A stretch of 64,000 bases of DNA from Terfezia claveryi. Lineage: Eukaryota > Ascomycota > Pezizomycetes > Pezizales > Pezizaceae. Positions 24,847 to 38,000 of this stretch are shown piece after piece. The notes beneath the pieces were generated by a model, which saw only the letters and a program-made list of their open reading frames with translations, did no database searches and had not been told where the DNA came from. A program made the position numbers and the translations under genes. The stretch covers positions 124,001-188,000 of the forward strand of contig WHUX01000095.1 in the NCBI GenBank assembly GCA_015179025.1, read 5' to 3'. The first letter of the stretch is position 1; each line of letters opens with the position of its first letter.

Positions 24847-27722
24847 CTATGCCAAAAAACCCCTTCCCATATTCCTCCCCAACTCCCCCAAAAACGCTTC
24901 CAACTTTACCGCACATAGTACTACTTCCATACCCCCCTTTCCATCAATATTACTCGTCCTCTGTACTCTTACTCTCCACTGCCCACGCTTGATTATCCAT
25001 TCTCTTCCTTGCCCGCCACCACCACTACCACTTCCTCCTGCCCGAGGAGCGAAGGTCCCAGAGTCAGATGAGAGACGCCGGCGTTTCAGTGGCCGCGGGA
25101 GCGGAGGGGGGTGGGCGCGGTTTTGCAGTGGGGAGTTTTGCAGGTGTGAAGTGGGGGCAGGAGGGGGTGGTGGCCGTGATAGGACATTGGGAGAGCCTCC
25201 TGAAGAAGGCCGGGGGGGTGGTGCGGGGATATTTGGTACAATATATTGATAGGTGTTCCCCGGGGTTAAACAATCCTCACCAACGACCGAGGACGAGGAG
25301 CCGTCATCTTCATTCCCGCAATACGTCCCCCAAGAAACCCATTCAACTTCCTCCCCATCCAAGATGACATGCGCGTCGCGGTCAATCCGGACTTTAACTC
25401 TATCCTCACTCAACGGCGTATTCCCCGGACTCTGGGGTAGCCCTCCTTGGGCAGCGCCGCTTCCACCCCTACCACTGGCGCTCCCACCCCTACCACTGGC
25501 GCTTCCACCCCTACCACCCCCTGCTCCAGCGGCCCCAGCCGTCCTCGCCGCAACGGCAGCCTCTTGCTGTGCCTGAGCCATCATCTGTAACCCTAACGGC
25601 CGCGTAGTTGCTAAATTCAACTTATCTGCAATCCTCTGCAGGAAGTTTGTAATCTTTCTATTCGTCTGCCCTACAAACTCCACCCTCATATCTTTCCTAT
25701 CAAACTTTGTGGTTTCCCCGCCAATCTCAACGATTAACTCGTAATCTTCATCGTCGACCCACGGACGGCCATATACCACAAAACCCACTGGCGAATCTGG
25801 AGGGGGGATTTGATTTGGTGGGTGAATCTCAGGTCGGAATGTGATCCGGGAAGGTTTGATATCCTCGATTCGAATGACGATTTCGTGGCGGTCCCGGAGG
25901 AGATTATAGCTGATACTATGCGGAATTAATTTCTGCTCTAGACAGCGTAAGTTGTAGTATCGACAATCCTGTAATAATTCTTGTCGATGTTCCTCATTCC
26001 GAATATGTATAGGATAACCCCGGAGGACATGGAGTAACTCTTTGAATGTTTCCGGGGAGTGGTTTGGGACGTTGGCAGGAGCTATGGATGGGGGTCTAAG
26101 GAGCCCTTCGCGGGGTAGGCCAGGGAAGAGTTCACCGGATTTAGTGAAGTTGACAGAGAGATTGAGGTCGAAGAAGTTGGAGGAGTCGCCGGGGCTGGAA
26201 AAGGTGTCCCGTGGGATGCGGAAGTGGGTGCCACCAATGAAGATGTAGAAATCGGATTCATAGAGCTGCGAGATGAGTTTTGGGACTGTGGGTGGGTTAG
26301 ACTATAGGTTGTGAGAGAGACAGCGAGGGCGGGTGCATACGGCTATAGAACTGCGCATCGGCAAATAATCGTACATAATGCCCCGCGTCCTCCGGTGAAA
26401 CGTAGTAGCCTTTCCCGCTGTCAGCATGTACCCCATGAACACTGCTTCTGCCACATACATACCTTGCAGATGCCTCGCGATATCTCTAAACGTCACTGGG
26501 TCCCGATCTATGTACAAGGTCCTAACCTGTGCATCGGGATCGGTAGCCAATTGCTGCTCAAAGAACTGCGAGAAATATGAAGGGGCTCTCGAGAAAATCA
26601 ACTTTATCGCCCAAGGCATAAGAAGAAAGGTAAAACAGCAAAAAACTGACCATCTGAAGATATCGAAGCGCCACTAATATTCGAGCAACTGGTCAGCTCT
26701 AGTCAACACCCCAGGGGGAAGCCTCCCGTACCTCAACCTGAACAGCTCGCTACCAATCTGTATCGGGAAGACCTATGTGCTCGACTATATCAGCGCTTAC
26801 CCTACCGAGCACCCTGGGGATAAAGTTCTTATACCCTCTCATGTGGCAATATCCTCGGAATGTCTGGAAAGTACGATCCCCGCATCGTTACATCGTCCAA
26901 CGTTGGCTGCGGGACCCCATTCCCCGCAGGCCCTGCTTGGATATTCATCATTGGTTGTTTTTGCTGTTGTTTTTGTTGTTGCTGTTGTTGCGATTGTTGC
27001 GACTGTTGTACTCTTTGAATATTTGGCGCCGTGGGTCTTCGTAATTGGTTGGTATTCACACTCAATCCTGATGGTCCCACTGGTGATGATGTTGGCCCAG
27101 GATTTGGCGCGGTGCCACCTCCACCGTTCGGCCCAGCTACTTTATTGAGCTGCTTCGTTCGCGAAAGGGTTGATTGAGGTAGTTGAACCCCCGCTGCAGC
27201 GGCAGCTAGTTGTGCATTGACGTTCACCGCCGATTTCTGATGAACCGCCGCTCCCTGTTCTCGTGCCTGTTGCTGTAACTGCAGCTGTCGCGATAATTGC
27301 TGCGACTGCGACTGCGACTGCGACTGCGACTGCGACTGCGACTGCGACTGCGACTGCGACTGCTGCTGTTGCATTTGAGGTTGATGTTGTGAGCCCGAAG
27401 ACGGGGGTGGTTGCTGCTGCATTATTTGTTGTTGCTGATTATGAATATGGTTTTGCTGTAGTTGCCGACCACCACCTATACCACCACCACCATTCCCTGG
27501 TGTAAAATGCGCCCCGGTAGCCATGGCACTCAACATCCCATCAAAAGGGAACCCTTCCATCAAAAATCCAAAGCTATCAGGAAAGATTCCTAGGCCTGCT
27601 GCCCCAAGCCCCTCGATATCACTCTCAATTGAACTTGCTCCTACTCCACTTCCATCAGCTACAGCTCCACCGGCCCCATTACTTCCACCAGTCCTCGCCC
27701 CCGAGTAATTGGGCCCGGCCAA
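24847..27722 (-). CDS. BTB/POZ-domain protein with glutamine-rich N-terminus
   Basis: A fungal BTB/POZ-type protein; BTB domains mediate dimerisation or adaptor contacts, and the cellular role of this group is not known to me. Exon 1 (27722-26835) encodes about 296 residues rich in Q, S, G and N, with a run of ten SQ pairs. Exon 2 starts at 26757 with IGSELFRLRYGRLPPGVL. Exon 3 ends at 26463 with RDIARHLQG. Exon 4 (26409-26341) encodes YYVSPEDAGHYVRLFADAQF. Exon 5 (26285-24847) continues with LPKLISQLYESDFYIFIGG, a second BTB-like block, and RNEEHRQELLQDCRYYNL. The C-terminal part has three copies of a GRGGSAS-like unit and proline-rich sequence. The join between exons 2 and 3 (about 26580-26680) is not resolved: no standard donor and acceptor pair keeps frame. 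The start is the first Met of the long open exon. Confidence 0.82.
27301..27360. repeat. Hexanucleotide repeat (TGCGAC)10 coding for Ser-Gln
   Basis: Ten perfect TGCGAC units lie inside exon 1 of the BTB gene. On the coding (minus) strand they give alternating Ser and Gln codons, within a wider polyglutamine region. The length is likely to vary between strains. Confidence 0.9.
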
Positions 27723-30150
27723 CTGGGCTGCGCTTCGCGCACCCCCCCAAGCGACATCAATCTATCTCTAGTGTGTATGAGACTCCCGCGCGTCAAATTT
27801 TCATACACCCAAGAAATTGTGCTTCTGACCCGGTTAGGCAAGTCAGCGGTCAGTAATTTAGCTCCGGTATTAGTTAAGCCTTAGAAAGAATCCAAAAAGA
27901 AAAAGGTGTGGTAACTATGTGCTGACAGAACAATCTTTGGCCCACGCGAGTGCCGGATTTATAATTGTGAGTTCTGCAGCAACGCGTTCGCGGGATCGGT
28001 GGGTTGCGAATTTGACATCGGTTAATTGATCGATCGCGGTCTGGCCAGGGCATGTCTTTTAAGGAGCGATCTCCCGTACCTAGGGGCGCAGCCACATCTC
28101 CCTCCCCTGACTGAGCGGCACCTGGATATAGACTGTCAGCATGAATCGTTATGCCCCGACCCTTCCAGGCTATTCGACCCCAATCTCATCTCTTCTCGGA
28201 TATTCCGAGTCCGTGCTCGCTCGCGATCGGCCAGCGGCAGCTGCTACTTGTTCTGTGTGCATGTGTCTGAATTCGAATTCCTCCGAATGCTATCAATATC
28301 CTCCACTTGAATCAAAGGTTATGTCATATGGGTATATGTATATGTACAGTAGTAATTGCTTCTTTCAACTTGCCGGTCTGGTATGTGTACCCCAGTACGT
28401 ATACTGATTTGAATACACTGGGCATGCAATCAGGCTAGCTCACCCATCCTTTCTCCCCTGAAACTGATTCAGTTGATGCAACTGGATCTTAATGCAGATC
28501 CACTGCCATGACATGGTTTGCAGTTCAGATTGGATGTGTGGTTTAGATTGGATGATAATTGGTATAGTAGGATGAAGGATGAGTTTAAATGCTAGAGCTA
28601 GGTGGAGGGACACCTCTCCACCAACGGTATACGAAGCCTGCAATTGAATCGAATTAGAAAGGTCCATGATATGGCTGAAATGTTGGACGGAAGCTCTCCT
28701 ACCTGCAATCGTCACTGGTTGAATGGTACTGACTTCAAACCTGCAAGAATGCAAGAACCAAAGGCAGCCCGTAACAATAGGGCTCGGCGAATGCTCCGGC
28801 GTGGCCTATTACAGTACAATTAGAGCATCACTGATGCTCGCGGCCTCTCACAGATCCTCGATATATATTGTACTTGATCGTGAGGTAGTACCATTTCGCA
28901 TAATGATCGTGACCAGACCTTTTTACCGCTGCTACATAGTTACATGTTCCTTGTTACTGTGAGCCAAAGTGCCATCTTTTGCTAACTGTATGCAAGTTGA
29001 CTTCTGGTCCTTGTGTGGCCATGAACATCGGTATCATGATCACCGCCAGCTGAGGTCGGACCGGAAGCATGCTGGCCCAACTTCGATATGTAGATGGTAA
29101 GTCGGCCCCAGCATTGACGGCCTACAGCACATACAGCTCCTCCACCACTTGCACTATCACCACTTGCCTCGGCCCTTCCCTTCCGTCCATGCTCATCGGT
29201 CTATCGGTCTACCGGTCTATACCATCCGCCTGTAAGGTTGAACTTCAGGTATTATCCAATGCTACCTCACCATGTAAACCTCAGCTGTAACTTGAATCCC
29301 ACCGGCACCTCCGCCTTCCTTGATTCTCCTATAAATATACTATGCTATACACGTTTCACCCTCTCAGCCTTTGCCATGCGCATGCATACTATGATCTCCG
29401 CCGGCGCCCTAAGGCCTGAATCATAGTACATGAACACCGGGAGAACCAAATCGTATGCATATGCCTCGGTATCTCAATTCGCTGTATATTGATTGACACG
29501 TCCGTAGCTGCCTCGCACCGCCCCCGTAACTACCCGTGTATTTATCTCGCTTCTCCAAACAATATCACATGTTAAGTAAGCTGACCGACGATCTGGTTGT
29601 GCCCACAGGCGTCAACCGTTAACTGTCCATGGCACTCTAACTTGCTTCGAGGTTCTACAGCAGGTTCTACATGCATCTATCTGGCCGTAAATCGAAATGG
29701 TTACGATACCGCTTTAACTGGCAATTCCCAAGCCTCTGATCGTGGTAGTAGATATCTATACCCCCGACAGGGTCCGCGATCCCTAGTTGCCAGAGCCCCA
29801 GAAATTGCGCAAGACGTGCTTGATAGTCTCGCTATGCAAATTAAATAATAATATAGGATTATTACACAGGTGCGCATGCAGTTCGCAGAGCCTCGTGGTT
29901 TGGCCAGTTGGTGTTAGCGAAGCTCAAATTCATGCGCATATCATAATCTATTTGTATTGACGCCTATTAGCACTGTTTACCGTAATTTCAAGCCAACCAC
30001 CCTCTAGAAAAACTTGCCCATTAATCCTGCTCTTGATGTGAAATTATAGAAAAAGAGCGAAAAAAAACAGCCACTAAAGACATCAAAGCAAAGGTGGATA
30101 TTTAGTCGTCAATGAAAAACCGAAATAGGTTATGTTACCAGGCCCCAATA
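27723..30150. other. Intergenic stretch
   Basis: This is the upstream region of the BTB gene and the downstream region of the unknown minus-strand gene. Frames are short and unconvincing, and no RNA gene or repeat was recognised. Confidence 0.5.
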
Positions 30151-33100
30151 TCAATGCACGAGGAACCTCATAACCTCTGGGTCCATCTTCCACTGCTCAT
30201 CCAGAAACCCAAATCCCAGGACATGATCCTCCAATGTGTATCCCTCTGAGTAATCCTCCGCTGCCTCCCTAGGCTTAGTATTCTCCTCACTTCCCTCTTT
30301 CAGCTCACTAATCCCATTTTCACTGATATCACGGCCAAGAAACGTTGTTGTCAAAATCCCAGTTTCGCCATCCTCCAGGATTGTAAAACCTCCATTCCCG
30401 ATGTTTCCATTATTTTGATTCAAGTTACCTAACGTCTTGTTATCATTCCCTGATGTGCCGTCCGATTTCCCATTATGGTGAGAAGATACAAATTTTCTCT
30501 CTTGTTTTTTCCCTCCATGGTCCCTCGAATTATATCGCATAGCATTCCCTCCATTGCTATAACCCGCATAAGGCCTCCCAAGCTGGTGCAGTAACGCCTT
30601 CAGTTTACTATCCTCATCGTCATCTGCACTGCTCTCTTCATCACCACTGATCGAGTATCCACTTCCGGGCTCACCTTCACCACCGTCACCCACACCCTCA
30701 CCAGCATTCATCTCCTCATCCTCCTCTTGCACACTCCCATCGTTAATGAATATCTTTTCCATTCCATCTTCACTCTGGCTGCCATCAGTACTCCCTAAAT
30801 CCGAATATTCAACCCCTTCCCCCTCATATTCTTCCATTCCTGTAGTCGTCAAGCTATTAGTGGAGTAGGAGAGTATACTCCTCCCTAGAGATGAGGATTG
30901 CCTTGCTACTTTCGCCGGCAAAAGACAGTCTGCACTTCCCCTGAAATTGTCACTAATTGGCCGAACTCCAGATTCTCTGACGTTCCCTAGAGTGCCTGCA
31001 AATTCACTATATCCTTTTCAGTACTCATTCTGGCAAATTATCGAGCTAACCGCGAGTACAAGGTAGCAAAGCATACTGAAGGAAATTGGTCCAGCTAATA
31101 TTTGCTTTTTGTGGCAAGATGGTAAACCCTCCATCGCATGGCCTGAGCGAAGTATAGGCCTTCTTTACTTTCCTAAGAGTCTTCCTAGGGCTAGAGAAAT
31201 CTCCTTTTTGCTTTGTCAGTAATAGACAGAGTACAGGGGAAGTGAACTCACGATCAAGCGCTAATTCGCCCTCACCGATTGCCGGAAACACATGTTTTCC
31301 GACCTCCCTAAACTTCACTGACTCCCAGCTGTACCCATTCCATTTGCCTCCTCCATCAGCAAGAACGGCATTTTTCTCTACCTGAACTCCTTCCAGTGGT
31401 ACCAATACATTCGACCTCCTTTTCCGCATTCCCAGTAGTAGGTTCACCATAGGGTAATTGTGAAATTCCTGTTTCAATATAGCGACCCTTCTACGAGATG
31501 CCGACTCATAATGCTCATTCAGAGGATGTAGTATCTTAATAGCATCGCCTGTTGAGTGCATTGTAGAGGGAACATGAATTTGCCTTCTTCCTCGGTTCCT
31601 TCTGTTCCATAGTTTAGGCAATGAAATTAGAGAGGCATCTGCTGTCATGGTAGAGTTGGAACTTGAAGCTGTTTCTGTGGGAGATTCCAACTCTGTCGCC
31701 TCGAGGGACCTCATATGCCCCACATATCTTAAAAGGGTAGAAGATATCTTATGTCGTAAGGACTTTGGGTTCTTAGGACTTTCCTGTGAACACGATACTG
31801 AGACTTGTAGTGTTTGAGCTTTGGTGAGAGTATCTTGAGGTATCACATGAGAGCCAGTAATCCGGAATATCAAGCTTGGTCGTTTTAAGACTCTAGCTCC
31901 TGCTGTTGAAATTGTCCGCTTGACTGTTCTGGTAAGCCCCATATACTCAGGTGCAAGCGGAGTTTTCGAAAGAGAAGCAGTATCATCACCATCACTTCCT
32001 GGCTCATTTGGATTCATTTCCATCAAAGGTACCAACATATCCATAGCCTGGACTTCACAAGGATCCAAGGGCTCGTCCCTAATTGGCCATTTTTCCTCAC
32101 CCGAGTCATTCTGATTAAACATATACTCCCACTTCCTACCTCTGCATCGCCCTAGTGTCAAAGCCGTTCTTATTACGTGTCCTCCATCAGGATAATCGGA
32201 CCCAGTCCTCACCATGCCGGTGAATCTTCTTCTAAGATATACAGTTTTTCTTCTCTCCTCTGCCCTTTCTTCAGCTCTAGCTTCGTCCTGCTCGATCCCC
32301 CTGCTTATTGTTCTTTTCTCTGCTATAGACAGATTCAGACATGATAGAGAACTATCAGTAGAATGCTTAGGTTGATAGGGTCTAGTCAATTGATCAAGTG
32401 CTTCTCTCGAACCTAATGATTTATGGAGTGGCCCGGTCATTTGTGATCTTGATACAGAAGGGCTTAGGGTTGGCTCTGAGGACGTAGAAAAGTTGCGGCG
32501 GATCCCAGCACGAGTAAAGGAAGGAATTGACAACGTTGATTCTGGGCTGATTAATAAGCCTTGAGATATAGATTGAAGTTGCGTCCCCGTGAGGGAAGAG
32601 GTACGGGGACGAATCGGTGGAGTGAATGATCGATACGAGTGGGTAATTTGAAGGCCACTTGACAGGGAATGTATCGTGCTTTTGAGATAGCTAATCAACA
32701 AAGCTGAATTTCACTATATGTCCGAAGAAAATCCTCACCTTATACCTGAATTACTGAATTCGCTTTCCTCCGGACCTGCCAAACTGACACCGGCTCCGAT
32801 ATGTATTACTTCATGCAAACATCCGTGCTGACTCCCTTGTCCTCTGCTCCTGAAGCTCCGTCGACGAGCCATAGATACTACGGGCAACCCCCCCCCTTTG
32901 CGTTGTTCGGAATCCCTTTCCCTAGTACAGCCTCTACTCGAATAGCAGTATCCTCTTCCGTGGGTGGGGCTGTAAGGGTTATGGCAGGGCAATCTTCTTG
33001 ATTTGTCTCTGCGAGCAATACCCTTTCCTCAATGACTGGGGACGTTGCATACGAAGTCGGAAGGCTTGAATGTCGTGTCTGGCTCACTGGAGCGGCAGGG

Positions 33101-33475
33101 AGGACTCCACTATGCCTAAGGCACGAAACTAACAATGACGAGTCCGATATATGACGAGTATGATGCTGTATGTGGGCCATGAGAATGCCTATTTCGGGCA
33201 AAAGTTCAATAAAGGATGCAAGATGTAATAAAGCCAGAGAAAGGGAATACTGGAGCAGCAATACCTTGCTTGGCCAGGTGAGTAGTATCCGGCGCAGACC
33301 CCGAGCGTTTCGTTAAACAAGCAACCCCTCGTGGCTCCAAGCTGACGTCGGGAATTTGGGGAGTTTCTGATGTAAAAAAAAGTACCTTTAGATTCAATTC
33401 CGAGAACAAAACAATCCCAGATCTAAATGTCGTGAGCCTTGGCCCAGGTTTAACTGGTATTTCCGTATTTGACAT
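30151..33475 (-). CDS. Hypothetical large, mostly disordered protein (multi-exon)
   Basis: I do not recognise this protein. The first exon (33475-33265, begins MSNTEIPVKPGPRLTTF) joins in frame through a 75-nt intron to an exon starting at 33188. A further exon ends at 32746 (EFSNSG). A 42-nt intron leads to the long exon 32703 to about 31060, and an intron of roughly 120-140 nt leads to the last exon, about 30932-30151. The long exon is basic and S/T/R-rich, with conserved-looking stretches such as RRRVAILKQEFHNYPMVN and WNGYSWESVKFREVGKH. The last exon is very acidic and ends LDEQWKMDPEVMRFLVH. GGFTIL occurs in both of the last two exons. The frame changes across a run of nine C at 32888-32896, so either an intron or an indel lies there. 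It is probably one gene of about 1000 residues; splitting into two genes is possible. Confidence 0.6.
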
Positions 33476-33974
33476 TGAAAAGTACGCGCAAAGTCGCTAA
33501 AGGGTCTATGTTGCAGAAGGTCAATTGGAAAACATACATAGAAGCCAAAGATAAGCGCAGATTATCCCAACTACATTAACACCAGACGCTATAAGTAAAG
33601 CAAAAGACCTCCTGCCAGCCCAAGCCGTTGCTAGCATTGGAACATTATTCTGGAACAAAAGAGAGGGAAACCACAAAACAGTGACAATCTATGAGCTGTT
33701 TACCGCAGCCCTATGCTATGCCGGGAGACTAAAACCATATAGGAAATTCGAATTCAGCGCCCGATAAGTAACCCAAACGCCTGACCTCCATACCACTCCC
33801 ACATATTCCTTGCCCTGTAGTGTGTTGAGCCAGTGAATTCGGAGAGGTGTAGAAGATAAAATGCCAATATAATGCCGATTGCGAATCCACGCAAACGAAA
33901 AAGGAGGGCAATCCGAATCCTAGGAAATAGACTGTCGTAACCGAAATGCCATTTACGGTGTTTCACGCACTCCC
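33476..33974. other. Intergenic, between two minus-strand genes
   Basis: About 500 bases separate the stop of the FYVE gene from the start of the unknown gene. They should hold the 3' end of one and the promoter of the other. Nothing else is recognised. Confidence 0.5.
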
Positions 33975-35048
33975 TCAAAATGTGCTCCATGTCCAATCCC
34001 GAGGGACGCTACCTACATAACTCGACGCTGTCTTTGATCCAAAGGCATCGGCACCCTTATTGCCCTTACTTGTGATTGGGCTACTTGGTATTGTGCTGCC
34101 TCCACTAGAGTTTATGACCGTCGATGCACTGGAAGCCCGCCTTTGAGCCACCAGACGTTTATACTCCCCAAAACAAGAGTCACATGTCCGCGAAAGCCCA
34201 CCCTGGGGGTGAAATTCGCAATCCTGATCTAGCCGCACAGAATTGGATGTGTGAGCAGCACAGAATATTTGGCCACACCTACCACAAAAATGTTAGACCC
34301 TTGCATATACCTACAATGAAGCTGGAACGCAGGGGCATCCTAGTATCCAGGATGAATACGTACTTGCGACAGTGATGCCTCCTCTCGAACAATGTGAAAC
34401 TTTTGGCGCATAACGGCGAATCGCAAGTGCTGGAAAGGGAGTCGTCCTACCGCAATGAAGCACGCCAAGCACGTCAGCAAATTGGTCACAGAATGATGCA
34501 ACCGCTGGTGGAAAGATAAGTACCTTCCAATGCCTCCTATGTGGAGGTCCTGTAACTGTTTTATCCACTACCTCCTCCCATTCCGGCACTGCACCGAGAT
34601 TGGTGGTTCCAAAAACTCCGCCGAACATGTCCCCTCCGCCGAAAACCGCCAAATTGTTGCTGCCCTCTTTCCCTTCACTACTCATTGAGCTCAACGAAGG
34701 CGACAGCTGATATCCAGATGTTATGCCTCCGTTGGAAGTTGAGGGGCGACTCGTTCTCTCAGTCGTTCGAAGCACCGCTGGTCGGTAAAGAGGTGATTTT
34801 GGAGGATGGAGCTGTCGAGGTGGTACATAGTGCGACAGAAACGGGTTCAGTGCACCGGAGTTGAAGTTAGGATTTCCCAATTGCGAAGGCTGGTATGTCG
34901 AAGTTGGGGAGGTATTAGTTGAGTTTGAACCGTACAGTTGGATCGATTGTCGAGGGTTAATGGTTGCTGTAGTCGTGCTAGACTGAGTCGCAGCAGGCAA
35001 ATACCGCGACTGCCCACCACCACCCCGTTGTTGTGCGAACACTGGCAT
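33975..35048 (-). CDS. FYVE zinc-finger protein
   Basis: FYVE domains bind phosphatidylinositol 3-phosphate and place proteins on endosomal or vacuolar membranes. Three exons join exactly in frame: 35048-34524, 34446-34364 and 34278-33975, giving 303 residues. The first 170 residues are a low-complexity S/T/P/N-rich region. The FYVE domain (about residues 173-245) shows WKDD near its start (WxxD-like), then CDSPLC, the basic RRHHCRKCG motif split by the second intron, FCAAH, and CDSCF as the last cysteine pair. All eight zinc ligands appear to be present. The tail is S/G-rich and ends VPRDWTWSTF. No other domain (PH, kinase, RING) is seen, so it is a small stand-alone FYVE protein. The start chosen is the Met immediately followed by PVFAQQRGG. 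Confidence 0.9.
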
Positions 35049-38000
35049 TTTAATTGAAGTATTGATTCAGGGAATGTTGGTATGATCTCGTGGTCAAATA
35101 TTGGGGAACAGAAGATATCTCGCACCGGAATGTAAAACAAGTTACAAGGTAAGGAGCGCGTTATCAGTTGTGTGGTAGATCGGGTGGCGATCGTCTTACG
35201 TCTAGGCAACTAGTATAGTTTGACTGATAAGACTGATCCCTTGACGATGTGGCTTCTTTTAATGTGAATAGGAATTGAGCAGCTCTTCTGGATTTGAGGA
35301 ACTAGACGTTTGCTTTTGAACTCTGAAGCTTCAGATGGCCGTGGGGGTTTAACTAGACTAGGTTTCACCCGGGGTTCGCGGGGAGAGTTCGAGATCTCGG
35401 ATCAACTTCGGTTGACACGACAGAAATGGAACCAGGTCGTGTGTCAGCGTTTGCGACAGCTTTAAATCCTCCCTGACAATGGGGATACCCCACGGGGTAA
35501 ATATTCGAGGGGATAGCTTTTAGTAAAGGCAGAAACGTGCAGGAGGGTGATATATCGAGGAATACGGCCTGTATCGGCTTTGCAAGTGGAGATGGCGTGG
35601 AGGCGCTCGGGGCAAGCAGGTAGGAGACTGGGAATGGGGTTGGTGTCGCCGTAGCAAGGGAAGAAGGGCAGCTGGAGAAAGAATTCAGTCTCAGACCAAC
35701 AGCTGGTTGCCCACGGAGGGAGTAAAGGCGTTTATTGTACGTCGCTGGGTGGAGGATCCAGAGTGTAGATAGTGGGACCTGGAGCAAAACGCAGTTGTAT
35801 ACAGACCTAGAGACCCACTCCACCTCCGGCTAAGATCCAATGCAGTGAAATTGCACAACTTGAATCACAACAAGTTCACAGCTATATAACAAATAACATT
35901 CGCTATCAAGAAAACTCAATAGCAGCTGCGTGTCCGAATTCTAAATTTTGGATTATGGCCAACCGAGTTGCGTTCCACGACAAGGGCCCCCAACTGCACG
36001 ACGATGCACCCAACTATCCCAACTGTCACAATATAAAGGGCATGCAAAGGCAAGAAGGGTTTGCGCCGTTTCGAACTCGCCCAGCGCAAGATCTTGGATA
36101 TCAAGCGGCTCGCTGGCCACCCGCTCGTAACACTTTTTGGCATCTTCTATGAAGCTTCTCAGCCAGTCCCGTCTCGTTTGGAGCCATCACATCCCACCGG
36201 TTACATGAGCTTCCCTCGAGTAAAACCAGATATCGCTTGGCCTAGTCAGCTAGCGTGGCAGGCAGAGAGCAACATACCTTAGTTTGGAGCAGCCATTATT
36301 ATTCAATAATTATAGATGACAGAACTGTAGCTCTGGTTGCTGATTCGCCGAGACTTGCTAGCGCATAGATAAGGAAACTGCAAGGAGCTCTTGCGAATCA
36401 CTGCATGTTTATCCGTAGAAGCTCCACTCTAACCAACCCGGAGGGTGGCGTTGCGGCATCTTCGATCAAGTGCACTAGAGTTGACTATGGTTGTAACGGG
36501 AAACGGAGGGGTCATACATTTTGGCCGAATTCCATCCGACCATCATTAATAATCACTACCTAGGCTCAGGTTACGATTGGGATAGTTACCCAGTACGGTA
36601 GACTAGGTAGACTATGGCCGGCCCCTCCTAAATCGTACTTTCACCAGCCAAGTCACTTCAGGTTAGCTACCTCAAAATATTCGTTTTATTGTTACGTACA
36701 GACTTCCCGCTCGTAAGATATTAGAAGTAAATTGCTGTCAGGAAAATACATTGGACCCCCATGGTTGTGTGGGATTCGAAATCTGCGATATACGGAGTAT
36801 GTAGGTAGCCTGGTTGCACTAACCTGTACCTACAACTAAACGATTTTGATGTGAACGGCAGTTCAGGGTTCACCCTTTTCCTAGTATCGGGTTCATTTAC
36901 GCAGCGCAATAAGACAACGCTCCACCTTTTTGAAGTATCTATCGAGGGAATGGGCATACAAATGTAACTAACAGTACACAGTTTATCGATGATGAAGGAT
37001 TCTATCTACCTATGCAGCAGTCGTGCAGATACACGTATAGAAGGTACAAGAAGAGGGTATGGTATTGCTTCTTGCTCCCGCCCGCGGCCTACAAGCACTA
37101 ACCGTTCCAAGGAGTGTTGTCCCTACTTTAGCAAAAATCTCTAACAAACCCCGCTCTCTATATCTTGCTCTCTTATATATATATATATACACCTCACGTT
37201 GGCTCCATTCTATGCAAATTTCAGGGGAATTAGTTAAGTTTACGCCACCTAGGATATCTATTTCTGGTATACCCCGAGTTAATCGAATTGATCTCCCTCT
37301 CACTATTATCATGGAGTTAGAAGAGCTATGGCTGAAGCAAGTTTAGCCCTTATACATACTTGGGTCAGAATTTGAGATTTATAACGTCACCTTGGAGACT
37401 AACAGTTGAATTGCAGAACTACTATATATGATATAGTCATATGCCCTATTTTCTCTTAGGATCTTATTGCATTAGGTATGCATCTATATCCATCGGGGAG
37501 TGTTACTCTCAGGTCACTGCTTCTATATCCTGTCGAGTTTGATGTACTTGCTCCTTTTCAGGTCCATTCAACACGGCAAGTTTGGCTATACTCTTGCTAC
37601 TAGTACCTCGTGAGGGACAGTGTATTAGAGAAGCTACATTAATTGATAAGGCTACTGAATCCTATGTTGGCAGTCATATTGAAATTGGGCGGCCGAATCC
37701 GTATTTCCACTGAGGCTAGGAGTGGAGGAGCTGGAAGGGAAGCCATAGGTGGGACACCCTCTAAGTTCTCACAACCGGTAGTACGGCTTGTTACGTCCGC
37801 AAGTTTCTTGGTAATATAGGGTTGTGATTTTAGAGAAGTTGAGTGTGCCACAAAGATTGATTTATCCTACTCCTCTAGTCGATTAGAGATATTCCTTAAC
37901 TCCACTGGATGGTTTTTCCCCCGGCGCAAACAATAACCTCCTTCCGAACACCCATCGAGTCCAAAATGCCAATTGCGAAGCTAGTGTGGTACATATCATC

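Noticed and set aside
35365..35823. Minus-strand frame of 152 codons upstream of the FYVE gene
   Set aside because: It has low-complexity S/P/T composition, no domain and no good splice partners. It is probably chance.
36061..36282. Plus-strand frame of 73 codons (MRRFELAQRKILDIKRLAG)
   Set aside because: It is short, has no splice partners and no domain, and overlaps equally open frames on both strands.
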